A stretch of 64,000 nucleotides of DNA from Rhodobacteraceae bacterium 63075 (GTDB lineage: Bacteria > Pseudomonadota > Alphaproteobacteria > Rhodobacterales > Rhodobacteraceae). The position numbers and the translations under genes are program-made. Below the pieces are notes generated by a model. It did no database searches. It was given only the letters and a program-made list of their open reading frames with translations, and was not told the DNA's origin. The first letter of the stretch is position 1. Every line of letters starts with the position of its first letter. Of this stretch, positions 53,429 to 63,455 are shown piece by piece. Where the stretch lies: positions 1-64,000 of the forward strand of contig QVMW01000008.1 in NCBI GenBank assembly GCA_003417655.1. Direction: 5' to 3'.

Positions 53429-54979
53429 TCAGGCGGTTTCGCGCCTGGACCATCCGTCCAGAAGCTTGTCGAAGATCGCATTGGCATAAAGACCGTTGGT
53501 CAGGTGAACGCGGAGCCCCGCGGCCGCCGGATGCGAGGCCCAGAGCGGGAATGTCGCCTGGGCCACGGCGACGCAGCCGAAGCTCACGAGCGCGAGGACG
53601 ATGAGCGCCCATTCCAGCGGGCCGGGGGCCGGGGTCGGCGGCAAGGTGCCGGCGGTCAGCGATTGCGCCACGATCTGGAGCGCGAAATAGCTCACCGAGG
53701 TGACCAGCGCGTAGATCACGGTGCGCCGCATCAGGGCGCGGGGCGCGGCGTCCGCGAAGCCCTGAGCGAAAAGGTAGGCAACGCCGAAGATCAGGATCAC
53801 GCCGAGGGCGATGGCCTGGACCGATTTGCCGTCAAACCCGAGGATCGCGCCGACCAGCCCGTAGACGATGGTGGCGATGACGAAGGCCTGCAACACGTTG
53901 CGCGCGCTCGGCACGGCGATCGGGCCGGGGCGGCGGATCGCCGCGACATTGCGCACGGCCTCGCCGGAGAAGAGGAACGCATGCGCCTTGTAGAGCGAGT
54001 GTGCCACGATATGCAGCAGCGCCAGCGGGAAGAGCGCCAGGCCGCATTGCATGACCATGAAGGCCATCTGCGCGATGGTCGACCAGGCCAGCGAGGTCTT
54101 GACCGCCGGCTGGGTCAGCATCACCAGCCCGGCGAAAAGGGCGGTGAACCCGCCCAGCATGACGAGCAGCGCCATGACCCCCGGGGCCAGCAGCATCACG
54201 TCGGCAAACCGGATCAGCAGGAAACCTCCGGCATTGATCACGCCCGCATGAAGCAGGGCGGAAACAGGTGTCGGCGCTTCCATGACTTCGGTCAGCCAGC
54301 CATGCAGCGGGAATTGCGCCGAGGCGAGCACGGCCGAAAGGGCGATCAGCAGGGCGGCAGCCATGGTCATCCAGTTTGCCTCTGCCGTGGCGAGGATGGT
54401 CTCGATCTGGGAGGTTCCGGTCGCGGCGAAGAGCAGGATCGCCGCCCCGGCCAGCGCGGCTTCACTGAGCCGCGCGATGAGCGCCTTCTTGCGGTCTGCG
54501 CGCCGCGCCGTGGCGCGCTCGGGGTAGAACAGGAGCAACCGGTTCAGTGACAGGCTGGTGAGCGCCCAGGCCGCGAAGAGCTGGAAGAGATTGCCGGACA
54601 TGACGAGAAACAGGACCGCGGCGAGCGTCGCCGACATCCATGCGGTGAAGGCGCCCTGCCGGGCTTCTCCGTCCATGTAGGTCCTGGAATAGCGCAGCAC
54701 GATCCAGCCGACGAAACTGACCAGCACCAGCATGACGGCGCTGACCGCGTCGAGCTGGACCGTCAGGCCGATGCCGAACAGGCCGATCAATGCCGATGTG
54801 CCCGGGCCTTCGAGCACGAGGAGGGCGGCCGATGCGGAGGCGACCACGAAGGCGGCGAAAGCGGCGGCCTCTGCCAGATGGGGCACTCGCCCCGGACGAA
54901 GCCCCGGGTTCCGCGCCGCAAGCAAGGCCGCCGCAAGCAGCAGCAGCGGGCTGACAAGGGGCAAGTAGAGATGAGCCAT
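53429..54979 (-). CDS. dabB: DabB, NuoL/MrpA-like proton-conducting subunit of the bicarbonate uptake complex
   Basis: 516 aa, about thirteen to fourteen membrane helices. The antiporter-like core has HGWLTEVMEAPTPVSALLHA, GVINAGGFLLIRFA and AHSLYKAHAFLFSG, as in NuoL-family proteins. Lone NuoL-like genes beside DUF2309 genes encode DabB, which couples a cation gradient to carbon uptake. Transcribed divergently from a LysR regulator. Confidence 0.93.
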   Translation of the reverse strand: MAHLYLPLVSPLLLLAAALLAARNPGLRPGRVPHLAEAAAFAAFVVASASAALLVLEGPGTSALIGLFGIGLTVQLDAVSAVMLVLVSFVGWIVLRYSRTYMDGEARQGAFTAWMSATLAAVLFLVMSGNLFQLFAAWALTSLSLNRLLLFYPERATARRADRKKALIARLSEAALAGAAILLFAATGTSQIETILATAEANWMTMAAALLIALSAVLASAQFPLHGWLTEVMEAPTPVSALLHAGVINAGGFLLIRFADVMLLAPGVMALLVMLGGFTALFAGLVMLTQPAVKTSLAWSTIAQMAFMVMQCGLALFPLALLHIVAHSLYKAHAFLFSGEAVRNVAAIRRPGPIAVPSARNVLQAFVIATIVYGLVGAILGFDGKSVQAIALGVILIFGVAYLFAQGFADAAPRALMRRTVIYALVTSVSYFALQIVAQSLTAGTLPPTPAPGPLEWALIVLALVSFGCVAVAQATFPLWASHPAAAGLRVHLTNGLYANAIFDKLLDGWSRRETA

Positions 54980-55068
54980 GATCGCAATCCTTTCATTTCC
55001 TCGGGCAAAGGCCTCGGCGGAGGAGTAGGATAGAAACGCTTGCAGGAAAAATTCATTGTTCTGTCAAT

Positions 55069-55091
55069 TACGTTCGATTAAATAGAACGTA
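55069..55091. promoter_or_regulatory. LysR-type dyad between dabBA and its regulator
   Basis: TACGTTC, 9-bp spacer, GAACGTA: a perfect 7-bp inverted repeat whose right arm ends on the A of the regulator's ATG. It is AT-rich inside and placed to control both divergent genes. The position implies strong autoregulation and a very short or absent leader for the regulator. Confidence 0.7.
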
Positions 55092-55981
55092 TGCCGTTGA
55101 ACTATCACCACCTGAGATATTTCTGGGCCGTCGCGCATGACGGAAACCTGACGCGCACGGCGCAGCGGTTGAACCTGTCCCAGTCGGCCCTGTCGGTCCA
55201 GATCAAGCAGTTGGAGGAGCGTCTCGGCCACAGCCTGTTCGAACGGCGCGGGCGGCAGTTGCACCTGACGGAGGCGGGACGGATCACGCTCGATCATGCC
55301 GATGCGATATTCGCGACCGGGCAGGAGCTTGTCGCGACGCTGACGGAGACTGTCCAGAGCCGCAAGGCGCTGCGCGTCGGCGCGTTGGCGACCCTGTCGC
55401 GCAACTTCCAGATCGGATTTCTGAGGCCGATCCTGTCGCGCATGGATGTCGAGGTGATCCTGCGGTCGGGCAGCCCGACCGAACTGCTCGAAGGCCTGGC
55501 AACGCTCAATCTCGACGTGGTGCTGATGAACCGTCCGCCGCCCGACGACAGCCTGGCGCCTTACGAGACGCACCGGATCGGGGAGCAGGCGGTCAGTGTC
55601 GTCGGAACACCGGCACGGCTCGACCCGGACCGCCCGATCCGCGAGCTCCTGAGCGAGCAGCCCTTCATCCTGCCGACCACCGATAACAGCTTGCGCACCG
55701 CCTTCGACGCCATGGCGAGCCGGATGTCCATCCGGCCGCAGATCGCGGCGGAGGTGGATGACATGGCGATGATGCGCCTGCTGGCACGGGAGGATATCGG
55801 GCTGGCGCTGGTGGCCCCGATCGTTGTCAAGGACGAGCTGATGAACGGGCGTCTGACCGAAGCGAAGGAGCACCCCCGGATCAAGGAGACTTTCTACGCC
55901 ATCACGCTGCCGCGCCGCTTTCCCAACCCGTTGGTCCGGGACCTGCTGGAGGGAAGCGAAGAGACGGCGCTCTTGTCATGA
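55091..55981 (+). CDS. LysR-family regulator (NhaR-like) of dabBA
   Basis: 296 aa. The N-terminal winged HTH is very typical (NYHHLRYFWAVAHDGNLTRT, RLNLSQSALSVQIKQLEERL), followed by a LysR_substrate effector domain (LRVGALATLSRNFQIGFLRP). The opening resembles NhaR. Divergent placement next to dabB over an operator-like dyad suggests control by inorganic carbon or ion status. Confidence 0.92.
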   Translation: MPLNYHHLRYFWAVAHDGNLTRTAQRLNLSQSALSVQIKQLEERLGHSLFERRGRQLHLTEAGRITLDHADAIFATGQELVATLTETVQSRKALRVGALATLSRNFQIGFLRPILSRMDVEVILRSGSPTELLEGLATLNLDVVLMNRPPPDDSLAPYETHRIGEQAVSVVGTPARLDPDRPIRELLSEQPFILPTTDNSLRTAFDAMASRMSIRPQIAAEVDDMAMMRLLAREDIGLALVAPIVVKDELMNGRLTEAKEHPRIKETFYAITLPRRFPNPLVRDLLEGSEETALLS

Positions 55982-56035
55982 CGTGCAGTTTCGCGGCACT
56001 GGAACCGATCATCGCGTCGTGGCAGTCCGGTCAGG

Positions 56036-56461
56036 TCACAGCGTGATATGCCGCGCCCGGGCGCCGCGCTCGATCGCGGCGGCATGGAGCCGGTCGATGT
56101 TGAGCTCGTAGCGGATTTCTTCAAGCAGGCGCAGCTCGGTGTCGTGCAGCGTGCCGTCGGCGGCGGCGACATCGCAGGCGAGCGCATAGGCCGTCTCGTA
56201 GAGCGCCTCCGGCAGGTTGTCGCGAATGAGCCCGAAAAGCGCGTCAAGCCCGTCTTCCTGCTCGAAGAGATCGAAGACGGTCTGGGCTGCGGTATTCATG
56301 CGGTCGGCATCGTAATTGGCGAAGACCGGGAGCATGTCGACGGCGCTCTCGATCTTCACCAGCTCCGCGGTGCGGATATCCTCGTCGGAGGCGGAGACGG
56401 CGATCATCACCGCGACGAGGCAGTCCTGGGGTGACATCGGGTGCGGCGTGGCGTTGTTCAT
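56036..56461 (-). CDS. TerB-family protein
   Basis: 141 aa from ATG 56461. All-helical with the family's acidic metal-binding pattern: SASDEDIRTAELVKIESAV and CDVAAADGTLHDTELRLLEE. TerB-like domains are named from tellurite resistance and act in membrane stress complexes; stand-alone ones are uncharacterised. Divergent from lysK. Confidence 0.85.
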   Translation of the reverse strand: MNNATPHPMSPQDCLVAVMIAVSASDEDIRTAELVKIESAVDMLPVFANYDADRMNTAAQTVFDLFEQEDGLDALFGLIRDNLPEALYETAYALACDVAAADGTLHDTELRLLEEIRYELNIDRLHAAAIERGARARHITL

Positions 56462-56576
56462 GCGGGGGTCCTCCGGCTCATGTTGCAGTGCAGAATATTG
56501 ACCTATCGGGCGCTTGCCAATAGGAGACGTGAACCAGTGCCGCGCATGGGGCGCGGCGGCGATCCGGAGAGAGACG

Positions 56577-58220
56577 ATGAGCACCATTCGCGAGGCTGCG
56601 ATGAATTCCAAGGCATGGCCCTTTGTCGAGGCGCGCCGTGTGCTCAAACGCTATGAGAAGATGCCGCCCGAGAAGGGCTATGTGCTCTTCGAGACAGGCT
56701 ATGGGCCCTCGGGCCTGCCGCATATCGGCACCTTCGGCGAGGTGCTGCGCACGACGATGGTCCGCAAGGCCTTCGAGGTCATCTCGGACATCCCGACGAA
56801 GCTTGTCTGTTTCTCCGACGATCTTGACGGGATGCGCAAGGTTCCCGGCAACGTGCCGCAGCAGGAATTGCTTGCCGAGCACATGCACATGCCGCTCACC
56901 AGCGTTCCCGACCCCTTCGGCACTCATGAGAGCTTCGGGCACCATAATAACGCCATGCTGCGGCGGTTTCTCGACACGTTCGGCTTCGACTACGAGTTCA
57001 TCTCGGCTCGGGACTTCTACAAGTCCGGCCGGTTCGACGAGGTGCTCAAGCGCGCCGCCGAGCGCTATGACGAGGTTATGAAGGTCATGCTGAAGTCCCT
57101 GCGCGAGGAACGCCAGCAGACCTATTCGATCTTCCTGCCGATCCATCCCGAAACGGGGCGTGTTCTTTACGTTCCGATGAAGCATGTGGACGCGGAAAAC
57201 CACACCGTCACCTTCGACGACGAAGAGGGGCGCGAATGGACCCTGCCTGTCACGGGCGGGAAGGTGAAGCTGCAATGGAAGCCCGATTTCGGCGCGCGCT
57301 GGGCGGCGCTCGGGGTCGATTTCGAGATGTATGGCAAGGAGCACGCGACCAACACGGCGATCTATGACCGGATTTGCGAGGTGCTCGGCGGCAGGAAGCC
57401 GGAGCATTTCACCTACGAGCTTTTCCTCGACGAAAACGGCGAGAAGATCTCGAAATCCTCGGGCAATGGCGTGAGCATCGACGAGTGGCTCACCTATGCC
57501 TCGACGGAAAGCCTGAGCTATTTCATGTATCTCAAGCCGCAGACGGCCAAGCGGATGCATTTCGACGTGATCCCGCGGTCGGTCGACGAGTATCACCAGC
57601 AGCTTCGCGCCTACGAGAGCCAGGATGCCACGCAGCGGCTTAACAACCCCGTCTATCACATTCATTCGGGCGATGTGCCCAAGTCGGACATGGTCGTGCC
57701 GTTCTCGATGCTGCTCAACCTCGCCAGCGTCTCGGGGGCTGCGGACAAGGCGGCGCTGTGGGGCTTCATTCGCCGCTACGCGCCCGAGGCGAGCCCGGAA
57801 GGCAACCCGCAGCTCGATGCGGCGGCGGGCTATGCCGTGCGCTACTTCGAGGATTTCGTGAAGCCGACGCGGGCCTTCCGCGCCCCGACCGAGGCCGAGA
57901 CATCGGCGCTGGAAGATCTCGTCGCCGCGCTGCGCGACCCGGAGCTGGCGCGCGCGATGATCGAGCGCAAGAACGCGGCCATGGGGCGCGAGGAGCCGGT
58001 GGGCGCGCTGGACTACACGCAGGGCGAGGATTTGCAGAGCATCGTTTTCGCCGTCGGCAAGAACCATGGCTACGAGAACCTGCGCGAATGGTTCCAGGCG
58101 ATCTACGAAGTGCTGATGGGCGCGAGCCAGGGGCCGCGTTTCGGCTCCTTCATCGCGCTTTATGGCGTGGATGAGAGCATCGCGCTGATCGAGAAGGCCC
58201 TGCGCGGCGAGCTTGCCTGA
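56577..58220 (+). CDS. lysK: Class I lysyl-tRNA synthetase
   Basis: 547 aa from the ATG at 56577, preceded by GGAGAGAG. Class I Rossmann signatures are PHIGTFGE (HIGH) and [10 protein letters not shown] (KMSKS). The layout [20 protein letters not shown] is characteristic of the archaeal/alphaproteobacterial class I LysRS rather than the common class II enzyme. It charges tRNA-Lys. It may be the only LysRS of the genome, which the window cannot show. Confidence 0.96.
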   Translation: MSTIREAAMNSKAWPFVEARRVLKRYEKMPPEKGYVLFETGYGPSGLPHIGTFGEVLRTTMVRKAFEVISDIPTKLVCFSDDLDGMRKVPGNVPQQELLAEHMHMPLTSVPDPFGTHESFGHHNNAMLRRFLDTFGFDYEFISARDFYKSGRFDEVLKRAAERYDEVMKVMLKSLREERQQTYSIFLPIHPETGRVLYVPMKHVDAENHTVTFDDEEGREWTLPVTGGKVKLQWKPDFGARWAALGVDFEMYGKEHATNTAIYDRICEVLGGRKPEHFTYELFLDENGEKISKSSGNGVSIDEWLTYASTESLSYFMYLKPQTAKRMHFDVIPRSVDEYHQQLRAYESQDATQRLNNPVYHIHSGDVPKSDMVVPFSMLLNLASVSGAADKAALWGFIRRYAPEASPEGNPQLDAAAGYAVRYFEDFVKPTRAFRAPTEAETSALEDLVAALRDPELARAMIERKNAAMGREEPVGALDYTQGEDLQSIVFAVGKNHGYENLREWFQAIYEVLMGASQGPRFGSFIALYGVDESIALIEKALRGELA

Positions 58221-58226
58221 TTTCGA

Positions 58227-58278
58227 ATTTTCGCTTCGCGAAAATCCGACCGGCCGGGGGGAGCGCCGCTCCCCCCGG
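58227..58278 (+). terminator. Two strong hairpins downstream of lysK
   Basis: First, ATTTTCGC-TTC-GCGAAAAT (58227-58245), 7 bp after the lysK stop. Second, CCGGGGGGAGC-GCC-GCTCCCCCCGG (58254-58278), eleven perfect pairs. The first has a modest U-run inside its arm; the second has none. Together they probably end lysK transcription or protect its 3' end. The rest of the gap to 58594 shows no gene. Confidence 0.6.
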
Positions 58279-58594
58279 ACCCCCCAAGCGCTTCGCCGCA
58301 GGCGACCGCGAGGCTGGCAGCGTATCGCGAAGCGATGCGCGATAAGTCCCTCGGGATAATTCTGCAAGAAGACAGAGCGGCTGAACCGGAGTGACGGGTA
58401 GGTGCGAACTTCGCATATGACGACGGGATATGAGCTGCTGAACTCCCGAAAGCTATTGCCGGTGGACTTCTGGGTCAGCAACGGCCTGGTCTTGAAGTTC
58501 TTCAGGTGGCGGGTGTCGTATCGCCGGCTTCTGGAGAGAAATTTGGTCTGTGTCGGGTGCCTTCACGTAACCCAGTTATGAAAGGGAGGATGTC

Positions 58595-59002
58595 ATGAAA
58601 CAGATTGTCCTGAGTATGCTCATCGTTCTGGGGCTGTTCCTGAAGCCTGCGGAAGCCCAGGAAAGCGTGGAACTCGAAGCGGTGATCGCCGGCCAGATCG
58701 CGGCTTTCAAGGCCGATGATTTCGAAAAGGCCTTTGAGTTTGCGAGCCCGAACATCCAAGGCATGTTCCGCACGCCGGAGAATTTCGGCGCGATGGTCCG
58801 GAACGGCTATCCGATGGTGTGGCGGCCGGGTCGCGTCGAGTTTCTCGAGGCGCGCGAGATTGCCGGGAGGCTCTGGCAGAAAGTGCTCATCACGGACGAG
58901 AAGGGGGCTTTGCACCTGCTCGACTACCAGATGATCGAAGGCGAAGACGGCTGGCGGATCAATGCCGTGCAGGTTCTGGAGGCTCCGGAGCTCACGGCCT
59001 GA
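58595..59002 (+). CDS. Secreted DUF4864 protein
   Basis: 135 aa. A signal peptide (MKQIVLSMLIVLGLFLKPAEA) precedes an NTF2-like domain: VIAGQIAAFKADDFEKAFEF and NGYPMVWRPGRVEF. DUF4864 proteins are periplasmic and of unknown function, common in Rhodobacterales. AAGGGAGG lies upstream. Confidence 0.85.
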   Translation: MKQIVLSMLIVLGLFLKPAEAQESVELEAVIAGQIAAFKADDFEKAFEFASPNIQGMFRTPENFGAMVRNGYPMVWRPGRVEFLEAREIAGRLWQKVLITDEKGALHLLDYQMIEGEDGWRINAVQVLEAPELTA

Positions 59003-59120
59003 GCGGTGTGAGGGCGGTTTTGCGGACAAACCCGCCAGTGTACGCCCTGCGCGGCTGCATCAACGTTCAACCAAGGCTCGGCTCCCTTGACCTCAGTCGG
59101 TGCCAAACTACCTCATGCGC

Positions 59121-59606
59121 TTAAGCCCCGGCGCGGCGCAGGGCGTCCTTGAGCTCACCGATCAGCACCTTACGTTCATCTTCGGACAGGAAACTGCCGA
59201 GCTCGACCTCGCGGCCATTTCCCTTGAGCGTGATGTAGAAGGGGACCGGGCCCTGGCTTGGATAGATCTGCGCGCGGGTCCAGTAGGTGTTGCAGCTCCA
59301 CTCGCGCGGCGCGCCCTTGTGCGGCACATGGGAAAGGCGCGTCTCGCCCCTGCCGATTGTCAGCTCTTCTTCTGCATCTCCCGTGCGATAGGTGTGCATG
59401 AAGGCGAAATAGAGCCCGCCGAGAGCCGCCAGCACGAAGGGCAGCATCCCCCACAGGAGAGATGTGCCGATCAGCCCGAAGAGCGGCAGCATGGCGAGAA
59501 TGAAGGCCGTGAGAAAAACCGCAGCAAAGCCGCGGATGGGCAGCGAGCGGTGCGGCCAGAGCGTGAGGCGCTTGCCTTGGGGCGTATCCTGCCAAGTATA
59601 GGGCAT
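59121..59606 (-). CDS. DUF2244 integral membrane protein
   Basis: 161 aa from ATG 59606. Two membrane helices (RGFAAVFLTAFILAMLPLFG, LLWGMLPFVLAALGGLYFAF) followed by a cytoplasmic beta-rich domain with FLSEDERKVLIGELKDAL. DUF2244 genes are frequent next to cytochrome oxidase genes in Alphaproteobacteria. The start shares one base with the upstream stop (TGATG). Confidence 0.85.
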   Translation of the reverse strand: MPYTWQDTPQGKRLTLWPHRSLPIRGFAAVFLTAFILAMLPLFGLIGTSLLWGMLPFVLAALGGLYFAFMHTYRTGDAEEELTIGRGETRLSHVPHKGAPREWSCNTYWTRAQIYPSQGPVPFYITLKGNGREVELGSFLSEDERKVLIGELKDALRRAGA

Positions 59607-60142
59607 CAGGGGCTGCTCATCTTGCCGCGCAGGGCGTGGATGATGCTGAGGACGAGCTGGCCGAGGAAAGTCAGAAGCGCAAGGGCCGAGACGGCACCGG
59701 CGAGGAGCCCGGCGATGCCGAGCGCCTTGATTGGCAGTGCGGCGAACTCCCATTTGACGACGCCGAGAAGATAGACCGACGCATAGGCCAGCGGCACGGC
59801 GGAGGCGGCGGCGAGGCTGAGCGGGGCGCAGAGCGCGCGCGCGAGCCGTGGGTAGAAGAGCGCATCCCTTGCTGCCTGAAGCCACAGGACGAGCGCGCAG
59901 ATCAGCAGCAACGCACCCCCTGCGAAAGGAACGAAGGCAGGCAGCACGGCTTCGGACAGGGCCCCTGTATCGAGTGTCAGCACCGAGGTGTTGTAGCGCC
60001 CGCCCGCTGCAAGCGCCGCCGCGAGCAGGAGGGGAGCTGCGGCGAGCGTGTAGCCTCGCAGGATACCGCCCTTGTGCAGCGGAAAAAGGGCGATGATCGG
60101 GGCCAAGAGGCAAAGCCACAAGGTCAGGCTGGGTGTGAACAT
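59606..60142 (-). CDS. Hypothetical membrane protein downstream of ctaD
   Basis: 178 aa with about five membrane helices (LTLWLCLLAPIIALFPL, YTLAAAPLLLAAALAAGG, FAGGALLLICALVLWL and two later). No family recognised. Translationally coupled to the DUF2244 gene; together they lie behind ctaD, separated by a terminator. Confidence 0.7.
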   Translation of the reverse strand: MFTPSLTLWLCLLAPIIALFPLHKGGILRGYTLAAAPLLLAAALAAGGRYNTSVLTLDTGALSEAVLPAFVPFAGGALLLICALVLWLQAARDALFYPRLARALCAPLSLAAASAVPLAYASVYLLGVVKWEFAALPIKALGIAGLLAGAVSALALLTFLGQLVLSIIHALRGKMSSP

Positions 60143-60160
60143 CGGCTGATCCCGAAATGA

Positions 60161-60192
60161 AAAGGGGCCCCGGTTTACCGGAGCCCCGTTTT
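60161..60192 (-). terminator. Terminator after ctaD
   Basis: GGGGCTCCGG-TAAA-CCGGGGCCCC followed by TTTTC on the minus strand, 18 bp past the ctaD stop. The + strand also has a short U-run, but the only gene ending here is ctaD. Confidence 0.85.
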
Positions 60193-60210
60193 GTCTGGCT
60201 GGCGCTCCGC

Positions 60211-61884
60211 TCAGTGAGCGTGTGCCTTGTCCCAGTCTTCCTGCTTGGGAAGCTCTTCGAACGTATGCTCGGGCGGCGGGGATGGAAGGGTCCATTCCAG
60301 CGTGTCGGCATACTCGTTCCAGTAGTTGTTCTCGGTCACTTTCGCGCCGCGGAAGAGCGTGTAGAAGATGATGCCGAAGAACAGGATGAACGAGGCGAAG
60401 CTCAGCATCGCACCCCAGCTGGAGACGTAGTTCCAGTAGGCGAAGGCTTCGGGGTAGTCGATGTAGCGGCGCGGCATGCCCTGACGGCCCAGGAAGTGCT
60501 GCGGGAAGAAGGTCACGTTGACGCCGATGAAGAACATCCAGAAGTGAACCTTGCCCCAGAACTCGGGATACTGACGCCCCGACATCTTGCCTATATAGAA
60601 GTATATACCGGCAAAGATGGTAAAGGCCGCCCCCATCGACATGGTGTAGTGGAAATGCGCCACGACATAGTAGGTGTCGTGATAGGCACGGTCGATGCCG
60701 GCCTGGCTCAGAACGATGCCCGTGACGCCGCCGATGGTGAAGAGGATCAGGAAGCCGATGGCGAAGAGCATCGGTGTCTTGAACTCGAGGCTGCCGCCCC
60801 ACATCGTTGCGATCCAGGAGAAGACCTTGATGCCGGTCGGCACCGCGATCGTCATCGTGGCGAGCATGAAATAGCTCTGCTGGGTGAGCGACATGCCGAC
60901 GGTATACATGTGGTGCGCCCAGACGACGAAGCCAAGCGCGCCGATCGCGATGATCGCCCAGACCATCGGCAGGTAGCCGAAGATGGGCTTGCGCGAGAAG
61001 GTGGCGAAGATGTGGCTGACGAGGCCGAAGCCGGGCAGGACGACGATGTAGACCTCCGGGTGGCCGAAGAACCACAGGATGTGCTGATAAAGCACGGGGT
61101 CGCCGCCGCCTGCGGGGTCAAAGAAGGTTGTCCCGAAGTTCCGGTCCGTCAGCAGCATGGTGATCGCGCCGGCCAGAACGGGCAGGGCGAGAAGGATCAG
61201 CCATGCGGTCACGAAGACCGACCAGGAGAAGAGCGGCACCTTGAAGAGCGTCATGCCGGGCGCGCGCATGTTCAGGAAGGTCGTGATGATGTTGATCGCG
61301 CCGAGGATCGAGGATGCGCCGGAGACGTGCACCGCGAAGATCGCAAGGTCCATCGACATGCCGCTTTCAAGCACGGAGAGCGGCGGGTAGAGCACCCAGC
61401 CGACACCGGAGCCGAGCTGGTCATTGCCGCCGGGCGAGAGCATCGAGGCCACGCCGAGCAGGACGCCGGCAACGTAGAGCCAGAAGCTCAGGTTGTTCAT
61501 GCGCGGGAAGGACATGTCCGGCGCGCCGATCTGCAAAGGCATGAAATAGTTGCCGAATCCGCCGAAGAGCGCGGGGATGACCACGAAGAACATCATCAGG
61601 ACGCCATGATAGGTGATCATCACGTTCCACAGATGGCCGTTCGGCGTGCAGACGTCACCGCCGCTGCCGAAGAGGCGGAAGCCTTCAAGGCACATGTATT
61701 GAACGCCCGGCTCCATGAGCTCGAGGCGCATGAAAACGGTGAACAGAACCGCGATGAGGCCGGTGAAGGCCGAGACGATCAGGTAGAGAATCCCGATGTC
61801 CTTGTGGTTCGTCGAGAGGAACCAGCGCGTGAAGAAGCTGCGGTTGTCCTCGTGGTCGTGACTGTGGATGGCTGCGTCTGCCAT
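60211..61884 (-). CDS. ctaD: Cytochrome c oxidase subunit I (aa3 type)
   Basis: 557 aa, twelve membrane helices. Heme and copper ligand regions are clear: [40 protein letters not shown] and [20 protein letters not shown]. The K- and D-channel segments of A-type oxidases are in place. It reduces oxygen at the heme a3-CuB site and pumps protons. Subunits II and III are not in the window. Confidence 0.98.
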   Translation of the reverse strand: MADAAIHSHDHEDNRSFFTRWFLSTNHKDIGILYLIVSAFTGLIAVLFTVFMRLELMEPGVQYMCLEGFRLFGSGGDVCTPNGHLWNVMITYHGVLMMFFVVIPALFGGFGNYFMPLQIGAPDMSFPRMNNLSFWLYVAGVLLGVASMLSPGGNDQLGSGVGWVLYPPLSVLESGMSMDLAIFAVHVSGASSILGAINIITTFLNMRAPGMTLFKVPLFSWSVFVTAWLILLALPVLAGAITMLLTDRNFGTTFFDPAGGGDPVLYQHILWFFGHPEVYIVVLPGFGLVSHIFATFSRKPIFGYLPMVWAIIAIGALGFVVWAHHMYTVGMSLTQQSYFMLATMTIAVPTGIKVFSWIATMWGGSLEFKTPMLFAIGFLILFTIGGVTGIVLSQAGIDRAYHDTYYVVAHFHYTMSMGAAFTIFAGIYFYIGKMSGRQYPEFWGKVHFWMFFIGVNVTFFPQHFLGRQGMPRRYIDYPEAFAYWNYVSSWGAMLSFASFILFFGIIFYTLFRGAKVTENNYWNEYADTLEWTLPSPPPEHTFEELPKQEDWDKAHAH

Positions 61885-62100
61885 GCGATGCCTCCCTTAG
61901 AGTGCAAATTTCGACTGCACAGAATCTGCCCGTGCAGGGTGTCTCAGCTACTTCTTTTAGAATGTGTCGAAGGGCGGAGCAACGGCGTAAGTTGACGCAG
62001 ATCAAATAATATTGTCGCACCCGCTTGCGCCGGATCAATCGTTGTGACCGGCCTTGAGGGCCCGGCGCGACGGTTTGATCGGGGTTGGTTCCGGCCCTGC

Positions 62101-62132
62101 AAAAGGAAAAGGCCGCGTTGATATGCGCGACC
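62101..62132 (-). terminator. Terminator after the cytochrome c gene
   Basis: On the minus strand GGTCGCG, 8-nt loop, CGCGGCC (one G:U pair), followed by TTTTCCTTTT; it lies 32 bp past the cytochrome c stop. Confidence 0.75.
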
Positions 62133-62163
62133 TTTCGTGATGTTTCACAAGATACGACAGCTA

Positions 62164-62616
62164 TCAGCTGTCTTCGGCCGCGCCGTCTTCGGAGGCGTCT
62201 TCCTCCACAGCCGGGCCGACGGAGGCCAGCCATGCTGCAACATCCTCACCACCCTTGCGGAGCTTGAAGGACATTTTCGACTTTCTCGCGAAGTCGTTGT
62301 CAGCCAGCCAGCCGCGCGGGTCGGCAGTGTAGGCTGCGAGCGCTTCTTCGGTCCAGACGAATTCCGCCTCTGCGGCCTCCTCAAGACCCTTGCCGTAACG
62401 ATAGTCCTCGACGGAGCCGGCGACGCGACCGATCACGCCGTAAAGGTTCGGGCCGGTCCGGCCGCCCTTGACGATTTCTTCACCGTCATCGGAGACAACC
62501 ATGTGGCAGGCCTTGCACTTGCGGAAGGTTTTCTCACCCTCCTCGATGTCGCCTTCGGCGAAGGCGGGGGAGGCGGCCATCAAGGTGCCGGCGACCAGGA
62601 AACTCAATTTCTGCAT
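62164..62616 (-). CDS. Periplasmic cytochrome c (cytochrome c2/c550 type)
   Basis: 150 aa from ATG 62616 with GAGG upstream. Signal peptide (QKLSFLVAGTLMAASPAFA), heme site CKACH (res 34-38), and the distal Met in KSKMSFKLRKGGED. The class I cytochrome c2 pattern TGPNLYGVIGRVAGSVEDYRYG is present. It probably carries electrons from the bc1 complex to the ctaD oxidase encoded next to it. An acidic tail (EEDASEDGAAEDS) extends past the usual end. Confidence 0.93.
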   Translation of the reverse strand: MQKLSFLVAGTLMAASPAFAEGDIEEGEKTFRKCKACHMVVSDDGEEIVKGGRTGPNLYGVIGRVAGSVEDYRYGKGLEEAAEAEFVWTEEALAAYTADPRGWLADNDFARKSKMSFKLRKGGEDVAAWLASVGPAVEEDASEDGAAEDS

Positions 62617-62783
62617 CTCTAAGATACCTCTTTGATTCACGTTTGATGCGCGTATGCCAGCAAGTTGGGCATTACGCTTCGGGGATGCAACAGACAAATG
62701 GACGCGGGCGGCGATCTTGCGGAAAGCCGCGTCGAATTGAGACGCGACAACGCAACCGCAATCGCGTTCGCAGCGGCCTGGCT

Positions 62784-63446
62784 TCAATCGCAGGCGGGCG
62801 GCGTCATGACGCGCTCGAAAGTGCTGCGCAAGGCGACATCGAGATCGTCCATCGTGACCGGCAGGCCGAGATCGACGAGGCTGGTCACCCCGTGCTCGGT
62901 GATCCCGCAGGGGACAATGCCGGAGAAATGCTCGAGCTCGGGCTCGACATTGATCGAGATGCCGTGAAAGCTCACCCATTTGCGCAGGCGGATGCCGATC
63001 GCGGCGATCTTGTCTTCGGTCTTTTGGCCCGTTGCCGCCAGTGGTTTGTCATCGCGCCGGACCCAGACGCCCACGCGGCCCTCGCGGATCTCGCCCGTGA
63101 CGTTGAACGCGGCCAGCGTGGCGATGATCCAGGCCTCGAGATCGCGCACGAAGCAGCGGACGTCCCGGCCGCGCCTGTTCAGATCGAGCATGACATAAAC
63201 GACGCGCTGGCCGGGGCCATGATAGGTATACTGACCGCCCCGGCGCGCCTCATAGACGGGAAAGCGCTCGGGGTCCGTCAGATCCTCGCGGCGGGCCGAC
63301 GTGCCTGCGGTGTAGAGCGGCGGGTGTTCGAGCAGCCAGACGCATTCCTCGGCCTCGCCTTTCGCGATCGCCTCGACCCGCGCTTCCATGAAGGCAAGCG
63401 CCTCCTCGTAGGGCACGAGCGTGTCGGATATCTTCCATTCGACCAT
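62784..63446 (-). CDS. lipB: Octanoyl-[acyl-carrier-protein]:protein N-octanoyltransferase
   Basis: 220 aa. LipB signatures: [64 protein letters not shown] with the catalytic Lys, and the Cys in [15 protein letters not shown]. It moves octanoyl from ACP to lipoyl domains, the first step of lipoate attachment. Confidence 0.97.
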   Translation of the reverse strand: MVEWKISDTLVPYEEALAFMEARVEAIAKGEAEECVWLLEHPPLYTAGTSARREDLTDPERFPVYEARRGGQYTYHGPGQRVVYVMLDLNRRGRDVRCFVRDLEAWIIATLAAFNVTGEIREGRVGVWVRRDDKPLAATGQKTEDKIAAIGIRLRKWVSFHGISINVEPELEHFSGIVPCGITEHGVTSLVDLGLPVTMDDLDVALRSTFERVMTPPACD

Positions 63447-63455
63447 TGTCTTTCC

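Noticed and set aside
53414-54550. 378-codon open frame on + strand opposite dabB
   Set aside because: Gly/Arg/His-rich reverse frame of a membrane-protein gene, no domain.
56478-58481. 667-codon open frame on - strand opposite lysK
   Set aside because: Mirror of the synthetase gene; Arg/His/Leu-rich composition without domains, and lysK shows all catalytic motifs.
60157-61995. 612-codon open frame on + strand opposite ctaD
   Set aside because: Reverse-frame artefact (Asp/Glu/His/Arg-rich) of the oxidase gene.
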